This document shows, piece by piece, positions 1-6,277 of a stretch of DNA of 40,776 nucleotides. The position numbers and the translations under genes were made by a program. Within the stretch, counting starts at the first letter, position 1. Each line of letters begins with the position of its first letter. The notes beneath the pieces were generated by a model. That model was not told the DNA's origin and did no database searches. It saw nothing but the letters and a program-made list of their open reading frames with translations. The stretch comes from Klebsiella pneumoniae. GTDB taxonomy: Bacteria; Pseudomonadota; Gammaproteobacteria; Pseudomonadales; Pseudohongiellaceae. Where the stretch lies: contig CAMBPO010000023.1 in assembly GCA_945869725.1 (NCBI GenBank), positions 1-40,776 on the forward strand. The letters are read 5' to 3'.

Positions 1-167
1 GCGATGGCGTCACGACGCGCAATCAGTGAGCCCGTTACGATTACTTCTTCGATCTCAGGCGTGTCCTGCGCAAATGTAGGCATTGAAACTGCCATACCGG
101 CTGCGCCTGCGCTACCGCCGATAATGGCCAGTCGAACTGCTTTTGCTAAGCTGGAATGTCTATACAT
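1..167 (-). CDS. TonB-dependent receptor, N-terminal fragment (cut by window edge)
   Basis: Only the first 55 codons are present; the gene runs off the left edge of the window. The protein begins MYRHSSLAKAVRLAII and has a basic start, a hydrophobic Ala/Gly-rich stretch and a signal-peptidase-like end (MPTFAQ) near residue 33. It then shows EIEEVIVTGSLIARRDAI, the usual beginning of the plug domain, where a TonB-box-like stretch precedes V-T-G-S. A strong GGAGG ribosome-binding site lies about 8 bases before the ATG. Such proteins are outer-membrane gated barrels that import siderophores, vitamins or oligosaccharides with energy from TonB-ExbBD. The substrate cannot be told from this fragment. 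An alternative reading as another exported protein is unlikely because of the VTGS signature. Confidence 0.8.
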   Translation of the reverse strand, partial: MYRHSSLAKAVRLAIIGGSAGAAGMAVSMPTFAQDTPEIEEVIVTGSLIARRDAI

Positions 168-449
168 CCACGTACCCTCCTTAAGGGAACTTTTTTTTAG
201 TTTACATCTCTAATGGGTTAACGCATCTGCAGGGCCTGCTACAGGACGAGAGGAAAGACAAAGCGCAACAAGCAAAAACTTCAGCTGCCCGTATTGTTGA
301 TGACATGCAGCTGTCATAAATCCGGTTCATACTCAAACCGTCATTCAGTTTTTGTTGTTACCGGATTCCCAACTTCCGGCCATACCCTCATGCACGCTCG
401 CGAGAATACTCGTGTTGCTTCCGCTCAGTCAATCTCGAGCGATCGTTAT
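168..449. other. Intergenic region upstream of the TonB receptor
   Basis: This 282-base stretch separates the divergence-free pair receptor and sirtuin (both minus). It should contain the receptor promoter. It holds a run of eight or more T near 190-197 and an inverted repeat ATGACA (300-305) / TGTCAT (312-317) with a six-base spacer. I see no convincing gene; the small open frame here lacks a ribosome-binding site. Confidence 0.4.
300..317. repeat. Short inverted repeat, possible operator
   Basis: The arms ATGACA and TGTCAT are perfectly complementary with a six-base centre. The repeat lies about 135 bases before the receptor start codon. It could be a regulator site, but no specific regulator can be named. 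Confidence 0.25.
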
Positions 450-1205
450 CTATTGATAATTGTCATTGAAAGTCTGAATTTGGGACAAATTCCTGAGAAT
501 TTCAGTGATCAGTGCGGGTGTGGTCTCACTGGCCCGCCCGTAGCGATGCTCGTCAAAAGTTGACCCGGTCGATTCGAGGTTCAATTCCAGTGTATGTGCG
601 CCGTAGTGCCGTGCAGTCTGATTAAAGCCCGCGGCCGGGTACACATTTCCCGATGTTCCTATCGCAATAAACAGATCACAACTCATCAGCGATTGCTCAA
701 TTTCATGCATACCGAGCGGCATTTCGCCAAACCACACGACGTGCGGGCGCAGGTTGCCTGGCTGTCTGCAGCAGCGGCAGCATTGCTCAAGTGTCAGATC
801 TTGCCGAATATCAAAAATCAGACCTGTGACGCTGCAGCGCATTTTTAACAGTTCGCCATGCATATGGATCAGTTTTTTGCTGCCGGCGCGCTCATGCAGG
901 TTGTCGATGTTTTGTGTTACCAGCAGATAACGTGTGTCAGGGTATAACTCAAGTTCATGCTCAAGTTTTGCCAGCGCCGAGTGGGCGTTGTTGGGTTTTA
1001 TCTCGGTCTGCAGCAGGTGGCGCCTGCGTTGGTTATAGAATTCGTGCACAGCGACCGGGTTTCGTTGAAATCCTTCGGGTGTCGCGATGTCCTCGATGCG
1101 GTGATTCTCCCAGAGTCCGTCCGCTGCTCTGAAAGTCTGAATGCCTGACTCTGCGGAAATCCCTGCGCCGGTCAATACAACAATCGATTTGTATGGCGTG
1201 TTCAC
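450..1205 (-). CDS. cobB: NAD-dependent protein deacylase, sirtuin class III (CobB/SIRT5-like)
   Basis: This Sir2-family enzyme removes acyl groups from protein lysines using NAD+ in the cytoplasm. Visible motifs in order: [14 protein letters not shown] (residues 13-26, NAD binding), FYNQRR (56-61), [13 protein letters not shown] (97-109), catalytic His in HMHGE (His116), [11 protein letters not shown] (155-165) and [12 protein letters not shown] (183-194). The Tyr57/Arg60 pair in FYNQRR matches the Tyr-x-x-Arg that, in CobB and SIRT5, lets the enzyme take succinyl/malonyl-lysine. The Cys-rich segment (C124, C142-146) is the usual small zinc module position. At 251 residues it is of normal length. 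The start is GTG at 1205, with GGAG eight bases upstream. It stands alone, facing away from bcp. Confidence 0.9.
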   Translation of the reverse strand: MNTPYKSIVVLTGAGISAESGIQTFRAADGLWENHRIEDIATPEGFQRNPVAVHEFYNQRRRHLLQTEIKPNNAHSALAKLEHELELYPDTRYLLVTQNIDNLHERAGSKKLIHMHGELLKMRCSVTGLIFDIRQDLTLEQCCRCCRQPGNLRPHVVWFGEMPLGMHEIEQSLMSCDLFIAIGTSGNVYPAAGFNQTARHYGAHTLELNLESTGSTFDEHRYGRASETTPALITEILRNLSQIQTFNDNYQ

Positions 1206-1332
1206 GGATACTTCTCCAAGGGCGTATTCCTGCGTTCAATTTCATTATTGCTTTCACTCATCATGCTCGCAAGCTTTGCAATTGGAGTTGGCCCAGATCA
1301 TACAAAACATATGAAGTACACTGAACAATTAC

Positions 1333-1338
1333 TATAAT
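1333..1338 (+). promoter_or_regulatory. Probable -10 box of the bcp promoter
   Basis: A perfect TATAAT lies 27 bases before the bcp start. No good -35 hexamer is seen 16-18 bases upstream, so the assignment rests on the -10 and its position in the divergent sirtuin/bcp gap. Confidence 0.4.
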
Positions 1339-1364
1339 GCCGCAACATTTAAAGGAGCCCAACT

Positions 1365-1841
1365 ATGTCATTACCCACAATTGGTAGCAGTGCCCCGCCG
1401 TTTTCACTGCGCAATCAGCAAGATGAGCTTGTGTCTTTGGATGGATTGAAAGGCAAAGTTGTCGTGCTTTATTTTTACCCCAAAGCCATGACCCCCGGCT
1501 GTACAGTGCAGGCATGCAGCTTGAGGGACAGCAAGGCCGAACTTGACCGGCTCGGAATTGTAGTGCTGGGAGTGAGCCCCGATCCGGTTAAAAAGTTACA
1601 GAAATTTATCGAAAAGGAAGCGCTAAATTTCAGCCTATTGTCTGACGAAGACCATGTGGTTGCTGAACGCTATGGTGCCTGGGGCCTGAAAAAATTCATG
1701 GGCCGCGAATATATGGGCGTATTCCGACAAACTTACATTATCGATGCAGGCGGCACCTTGCGGCACGTGATGGATGATGTCAAAACCAAAACACATCATG
1801 ACGATGTGTTGAGCTGGATCTCCGCAAACATCAGTGTGTGA
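1365..1841 (+). CDS. bcp: Thiol peroxidase, Bcp/PrxQ-type peroxiredoxin
   Basis: Bcp reduces hydrogen peroxide and organic hydroperoxides in the cytoplasm, using thioredoxin as electron donor. The 158-residue protein has the AhpC/TSA fold and the active-site segment FYPKAMTPGCTVQAC. The peroxidatic Cys46 follows Thr43, and a second Cys at 51 sits five residues on, the usual PrxQ resolving position. The common FYPKDNTPGCT is changed to FYPKAMTPGCT, a mild variation. A clear AAAGGAG ribosome-binding site precedes the ATG. The stop overlaps the beginning of the esterase frame, so the two are likely co-transcribed as the head of a four-gene run (bcp, esterase, pdxJ, MFS). Confidence 0.93.
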   Translation: MSLPTIGSSAPPFSLRNQQDELVSLDGLKGKVVVLYFYPKAMTPGCTVQACSLRDSKAELDRLGIVVLGVSPDPVKKLQKFIEKEALNFSLLSDEDHVVAERYGAWGLKKFMGREYMGVFRQTYIIDAGGTLRHVMDDVKTKTHHDDVLSWISANISV

Positions 1842-1858
1842 CTTGGCCAGGGCCAGTG

Positions 1859-2641
1859 ATGAAGCTCAACTACAAGCAGTATTCCACAGCCGGTGAGCCC
1901 TTGCTGATTTTGCACGGTCTGTTTGGCAGCCTGCAAAATTGGACATGGCACGCGCGAAAGCTGTCAGAACACTTTGCAGTGCTTGCGTTGGACATGCGCA
2001 ACCATGGCGCATCGCCGCATAGCGATGACATGAATCATCAGGTGATGGCTGACGATATACTTGAGTTCATGAATGACCGTGGCATCGATAAAGCGCACAT
2101 ACTCGGGCACTCAATGGGCGGCAAAGCTGCCATGCAGTTTGCTTTGAAACACCCGCAGCGCATACTACGGTTGGTTGTTGCCGACGTGGCACCTGTTCAC
2201 TACGGTGGAGAGCGCGGCGAGCATGATGAAATTTTTGAAGGTTTATGCGCCTTACAGCCGTCATCACTGGCCAGTCGCACGGACGCTGACCTGCAACTGT
2301 CGCACTATGTTGATGACGAAGTTGTGAGGCAGTTTCTGCTGAGTAATCTGCTGCGGCAGGAATCCGGCGGATTTTATTGGCGAATCAATCTGCCGGTTCT
2401 GAAGGCGTCGTACGCTGATCTGCGAGATGCCCCAATTGCAAATAGCGCCTATCCGGGTAAGGTGCTGTTTGTGCGCGGTGAGCTGTCAGACTACATTTTG
2501 CCTGCGCACAAGGAGCAGGTCTTGCGACTGTTTCCATACGCTACTTTGAAAACTATCACCCAGACCGGCCATTGGCTGCACGCTGAAAAGCCAGATACCT
2601 TTTACCGGCTTGTTTCCGATTTTCTTCAGGAAAAAATATGA
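1859..2641 (+). CDS. ybfF: Alpha/beta-hydrolase esterase, YbfF family
   Basis: This is a cytoplasmic serine esterase. YbfF of E. coli hydrolyses short acyl esters and acyl-CoA in vitro; its natural substrate is not firmly known. Visible elements: MKLNYKQYSTAGEPLLILHG, oxyanion-region HGLFGSLQNW, the DMRNHGASPH segment, the nucleophile elbow GHSMGGKAAM (catalytic Ser), and the late GHWLHAEKP that carries the catalytic His. These match the YbfF family closely. The start at ATG 1859 gives the family N-terminus and 260 residues. GTG at 1838 or 1856 in the same frame is possible, and GTG 1838 would overlap the bcp stop. The 3' end overlaps pdxJ by ATGA, implying translational coupling. Confidence 0.85.
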   Translation: MKLNYKQYSTAGEPLLILHGLFGSLQNWTWHARKLSEHFAVLALDMRNHGASPHSDDMNHQVMADDILEFMNDRGIDKAHILGHSMGGKAAMQFALKHPQRILRLVVADVAPVHYGGERGEHDEIFEGLCALQPSSLASRTDADLQLSHYVDDEVVRQFLLSNLLRQESGGFYWRINLPVLKASYADLRDAPIANSAYPGKVLFVRGELSDYILPAHKEQVLRLFPYATLKTITQTGHWLHAEKPDTFYRLVSDFLQEKI

Positions 2642-3399
2642 CACTGCTCAGTGTAAATGTGAACAAAATTGCACTGCTGCGTAATTCACGTGGCACCAAT
2701 TTCCCGGATCTGCAGGTATTTGTGCGCCGCATTCTGGATCAAGGCGTGTGTGGCATCACCGTGCACCCGCGCCCGGACGAGCGACATATCACCCGACGCG
2801 ACGCGCATGAATTGACCGCCCTGCTGCGCGATTACCCTGGTGTTGAATTTAACATCGAAGGTTACCCCTCGGAGGAGTTCCTTGCGCTGATTGAGACCTT
2901 GCGGCCGGCGCAGTGCACGCTGGTGCCTGATGAACCGGGTCAGCTGACATCCGATCATGGCTGGGATGTTGTGGCCCATGAGCAGCGGCTAAAAAGCATC
3001 GTCGAAAAGCTGCGTTTGTGGGGCGTGCGCAGCAGCTTGTTTCTGGATCCTGATCCGTCGCAGATCGAGGCTGTCAGACGTGTTGGCGCAGATCGTATCG
3101 AGCTTTATACCGAAGTCTATGCCAGAGCTTATGCCAGCGGGGATCAGGCGCATTGCGCAGACGTGTTGTCCAGTTATCAGCAAACGTCCAGAGCCGCGGT
3201 TGATGCAGGCATCGGCGTTAATGCTGGGCATGACCTGAACCTCAAAAATCTTGCAACATTCTTGGGGATTGGCAACATCATAGAAGTGTCGATCGGGCAT
3301 GCTTTGATTGTTGAGTCGCTGGAAATGGGCATGGATGATGTGCTGGCGTTGTACTTGGCGATTACGGGCGCATTCGCCGGTGATGAGCATGCCTTCTGA
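2638..3399 (+). CDS. pdxJ: Pyridoxine 5'-phosphate synthase
   Basis: PdxJ condenses 1-deoxyxylulose 5-phosphate with 3-amino-2-oxopropyl phosphate to pyridoxine 5'-phosphate, the last ring-forming step of DXP-dependent vitamin B6 synthesis. The 253-residue protein shows LLSVNVNKIALLRNSRG at the start, the active-site segment TVHPRPDERHI near residues 41-51, TLVPDEPGQLTSDHGWD and the C-terminal phosphate-binding NAGHDLNL and SIGHALI. Length is normal. It starts at the ATGA overlap with the upstream esterase and its end overlaps the MFS gene. The usual neighbours recO and acpS are not present. The oxidase that finishes PLP, pdxH, lies about 6 kb downstream. Confidence 0.96.
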   Translation: MTLLSVNVNKIALLRNSRGTNFPDLQVFVRRILDQGVCGITVHPRPDERHITRRDAHELTALLRDYPGVEFNIEGYPSEEFLALIETLRPAQCTLVPDEPGQLTSDHGWDVVAHEQRLKSIVEKLRLWGVRSSLFLDPDPSQIEAVRRVGADRIELYTEVYARAYASGDQAHCADVLSSYQQTSRAAVDAGIGVNAGHDLNLKNLATFLGIGNIIEVSIGHALIVESLEMGMDDVLALYLAITGAFAGDEHAF

Positions 3400-4651
3400 G
3401 CAGAAGATTTTTTATGGTTACTGGATCATTCTCGCGGCATTTTTTACTCAGTTTGCCTCCATCGGCCTGCAAAATTATGTCATCGGACCTTTCACGATTC
3501 CGATGACCGACGAATTTGGTTGGACTCGTGCGGAGTTCACATCCGCGAGGTCTATCGGGCAAATGGTGGCCGCATTTACCGGCTTTTTTATCGGCGCTGG
3601 CGTAGACCGCTATGGTGGCCGGCCCTTCATTCTGGTGGGCATGGTGATCCTGTCCATTTCGGTCTATGCACTCGGCGCCGTGCAAACCCTGTCGCAGTGG
3701 ATAGTGATCAATGGCTTTATTGTGACCATTGGCGCGGCCATGATTGGAAATCTGGTGGTCAATGTCACCCTCGGCAAGTGGTTTGTTAACTACCGCGGGC
3801 GCGCAGTGGCATTGGCGGCGATGGGCGTCTCACTCAGTGGTGTACTGCTGCCACCGCTCACAACCTGGTTAATCGATCTGTATGGCTGGCGCAGCGCCTG
3901 GCACACGCTGGGCATCGGTGCTGCGCTGCTGATCACACCGGCAGCGCTGGTTATTCGGCGCAGCCCTGAAGACTACAACCTGAACCCGGATGGCCATTCT
4001 GCCGAGCAGATGGCGTCTGAAATGGGTGACCGGGCACGGCTCGATTATGCGAGTTCGATGACGCGTCGGGAGGCGATGCGCACAGGTCGGTTTTATGCGC
4101 TGGTGCTGGCGTTTGGTCTGTTCCAGATTTCAATCACGGTCATGCTGTTGCAGACCGTGCCATTTATGACCGATGCCGGATATCCGCGACTGCTGGCGGC
4201 ATCGATGATCTCGCTGACCTCGATTCCCGCCCTGATCAGCAAACCATTCTGGGGCATGTTGATTGACCGTTACAGTGCGCGTCCGCTGGCCGCGATAGGC
4301 GCTGGCATTACCGGTTTTTCGCTGATCATCATCGTGCTTGCGGTGCAGGTGCAGAATAATGTGCTGGTTTACTCAGCTTTTTTTCTCATGGGCTTGGGGT
4401 GGGGCGGTTTGATTCCGTTGCAGGAAGTTATCTGGGCCAGCTACTTTGGTCGGCGCTATCTGGGCTCGGTGCGTGCAACAGCATTGCCGTTTACCTTTGC
4501 CATGACAGCGCTGGGCCCGGTGTTGGCTGCTGCGCACTACGACCATTTCGGCAATTACGACAACGCCTTTTTGATGATGGCAGTGTGCAATCTTTTGGCT
4601 GCCTTTATGCTGTTATTTATTTCAGATGCCCGGCCAGAGCCGCGGTTTTGA
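3383..4651 (+). CDS. MFS transporter, monocarboxylate/OFA-like
   Basis: This is an inner-membrane secondary carrier of the major facilitator superfamily with about 12 hydrophobic spans in 422 residues. The N-terminus (YGYWIILAAFFTQFASIGLQ, then FGWTRAEFTSARSIG) and the loop DRYGGRPFILVGM after the second span resemble the oxalate/formate-antiporter and monocarboxylate-porter branch. The central loop carries charged sequence near residues 205-235, as expected between the two six-helix halves. The substrate is unknown. The start is taken at ATG 3383 (or 3389), inside the end of pdxJ; a longer upstream frame translates pdxJ out of phase and is unlikely. It is last in the bcp run and convergent with tesA. 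Confidence 0.82.
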   Translation: MSMPSEQKIFYGYWIILAAFFTQFASIGLQNYVIGPFTIPMTDEFGWTRAEFTSARSIGQMVAAFTGFFIGAGVDRYGGRPFILVGMVILSISVYALGAVQTLSQWIVINGFIVTIGAAMIGNLVVNVTLGKWFVNYRGRAVALAAMGVSLSGVLLPPLTTWLIDLYGWRSAWHTLGIGAALLITPAALVIRRSPEDYNLNPDGHSAEQMASEMGDRARLDYASSMTRREAMRTGRFYALVLAFGLFQISITVMLLQTVPFMTDAGYPRLLAASMISLTSIPALISKPFWGMLIDRYSARPLAAIGAGITGFSLIIIVLAVQVQNNVLVYSAFFLMGLGWGGLIPLQEVIWASYFGRRYLGSVRATALPFTFAMTALGPVLAAAHYDHFGNYDNAFLMMAVCNLLAAFMLLFISDARPEPRF

Positions 4652-4666
4652 AGCAGCAGTCAGTGA

Positions 4667-5347
4667 TCAGTGTTCAGTGGCCATTAACTGGCTAAGAAGC
4701 GGCCAGACTATTTCGACGATCAAGGGCTGTGCCTCTGCGGTCGGATGAATGCCGTCGTCCTGCATGAGCTCTGCATTTTCTGCGATGCCGTCTAGTAAAA
4801 ATGGAATCAGTGCCAAACCGTATTGCTGCGCCAGTTCAGTGTATTGCGCATAAAAAGGTCCGGTGTAGCGTGGGCCGTAATTAGGTGGAATTTGAATGCC
4901 AGATAACAGCACACGTGCGCCTGCGCCCTGACTGAGTTCAATCATCTGTACGAGATTTTCGCGAATGGTTGGAACAGGCAAGCCGCGAAGACCATCGTTG
5001 CCACCGAGTTCCAGAATGACGATGTCAGGGCTGGTGCTGGCCAGCATGGCAGGGAGGCGTGCCAGCCCACCCGCGGTGGTTTCGCCACTCACGCTGCCAT
5101 TCACAACGTACCAGTCATGGAGGCCTTCAGCCGTGAGTCTTTCCTGTAAAAGGGCGACCCAGCCCTGTTGCTCGTCCATACGATAGCTGGCGCTGAGGCT
5201 GTCACCCCACACCAGAATCACTGACGATGACTGCTCGCTGGCCGATAGTGATGACGCAGAAAACACCGCCAGAACCATCGACAGTGCCAGGGACAGTGCC
5301 CAGGACATTTGAATTCTGACAAGCTGTTGAAAAGATTTGTTTATCAT
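4667..5347 (-). CDS. tesA: Periplasmic lysophospholipase/thioesterase TesA (SGNH hydrolase)
   Basis: TesA is a periplasmic multifunctional esterase acting on acyl-CoA, lysophospholipid and aryl esters in vitro. SGNH blocks are all visible: WGDSLSASY (nucleophile Ser, block I), the GETTAGGLARLP Gly block, LELGGNDGLRG (Asn, block III) and DDGIHPTAEAQP (Asp-x-x-His, block V). A hydrophobic N-terminal segment (SWALSLALSMVLAVFSASSLSA) serves as signal peptide. The start is uncertain: ATG 5347 gives about 226 residues, a TTG lies at 5359 and an ATG at 5308; none has a strong ribosome-binding site. It is divergent from ybbA, the standard tesA-ybbAP arrangement, in which the ABC system is suspected to work with TesA. 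Confidence 0.9.
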   Translation of the reverse strand: MINKSFQQLVRIQMSWALSLALSMVLAVFSASSLSASEQSSSVILVWGDSLSASYRMDEQQGWVALLQERLTAEGLHDWYVVNGSVSGETTAGGLARLPAMLASTSPDIVILELGGNDGLRGLPVPTIRENLVQMIELSQGAGARVLLSGIQIPPNYGPRYTGPFYAQYTELAQQYGLALIPFLLDGIAENAELMQDDGIHPTAEAQPLIVEIVWPLLSQLMATEH

Positions 5348-5578
5348 AAGTCGATACAATGCCCTTCTAAGGCGACAGCAAGACAGCAGACTCAGCTATC
5401 AAAGTAGTCAGCAAAACGAAAATTAAGGGTAATGTGTATACGTGGTGACTGCAATCCCGGTTTTGTGTGAACTACGCCCTTGGGCGCGAGCGTACAAGGG
5501 TGTCTGAGTCAGCATCATCTTAACTACTTTTCAGAGCCGGCCTTCCGGCATCAGACTACTGGCAGGAGCAAGTACGGC

Positions 5579-6277
5579 ATGACAAGCATGGTTGAAGCAC
5601 GGCATTTGTCCAAACGCGTAAATACTAGCGAAGGAGAGCTTGTTATTCTCAGAGATATCAATCTGAGTATCAGCGCTGCCGAGACGGTTGCAATTGTAGG
5701 TGCCTCAGGGTCAGGCAAATCAACGCTGCTGGGATTGATGGCGGGGCTGGACGGTGCCAGTGGCGGCGATATGCTGCTGGACGGACAGAATCTGAGCACC
5801 ATGGACGAGGAGCAGCGCGCCAAATTGCGCGGCCAGTCCGTCGGGTTTGTTTTTCAGTCCTTTCAGCTGTTGCCTAGTCTGACTGCGCTTGAGAACGTCA
5901 TGTTGCCGATTGAGTTGAAAAATGATCGCAACGCTCGTCAAAAGGCAGCTCTGCTGCTTCAGCGAGTAGGTCTGGAGGCGCGTGTCACACATTACCCCAA
6001 CCAACTCTCAGGCGGTGAGCAGCAGCGTGTGGCAATTGCCCGCGCATTCGCATCGCAGGCAAAAATTTTGTTTGCGGATGAGCCAACAGGGAATCTTGAC
6101 ACCACCACAGGCGCGAAGGTCATTGACCTGTTGTTCTCGCTGAACAAAGAGTACGGCACCACGCTGGTGCTGGTGACCCACGATGACCGCCTGGCGCAGC
6201 GCTGTGGACGGTTGATCCGTCTGGTTGCCGGTGAGATAACCGAAGACGTGGTTGCAGGAGTAGTCGCTCATGTCTGA
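5579..6277 (+). CDS. ybbA: ABC transporter ATP-binding protein YbbA
   Basis: This is the ATPase of a LolD/MacB-type ABC system whose partner is the FtsX-like permease encoded next. It has Walker A GASGSGKST (residues 41-49), Q-loop FQSFQLLPSL, signature LSGGEQQRVAIARAF (143-157), Walker B with FADEPTGNLD and the H-loop VTHD. The ATG at 5579 is preceded by AGGAG ten bases upstream and gives 232 residues, the family norm; the frame is open about 100 bases further upstream, but that part has no family similarity. It overlaps ybbP by eight bases. Type VII ABC systems of this kind act on outer-membrane or periplasmic lipophilic substrates rather than transporting across the inner membrane; the YbbAP substrate is thought to be lipid-related. 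Confidence 0.92.
   Translation: MTSMVEARHLSKRVNTSEGELVILRDINLSISAAETVAIVGASGSGKSTLLGLMAGLDGASGGDMLLDGQNLSTMDEEQRAKLRGQSVGFVFQSFQLLPSLTALENVMLPIELKNDRNARQKAALLLQRVGLEARVTHYPNQLSGGEQQRVAIARAFASQAKILFADEPTGNLDTTTGAKVIDLLFSLNKEYGTTLVLVTHDDRLAQRCGRLIRLVAGEITEDVVAGVVAHV

Noticed and set aside
311..330. Pho-box-like CTGTCATAAAT before the TonB receptor
   Set aside because: The second repeat is not at the required 11-base period and is poor (GGTTCAT at 13 bases), so PhoB control is not supported.
3308..3382. Upstream start for the MFS transporter
   Set aside because: The first 25 residues of the long frame are pdxJ read out of phase, and the family-like sequence begins only at 3383.
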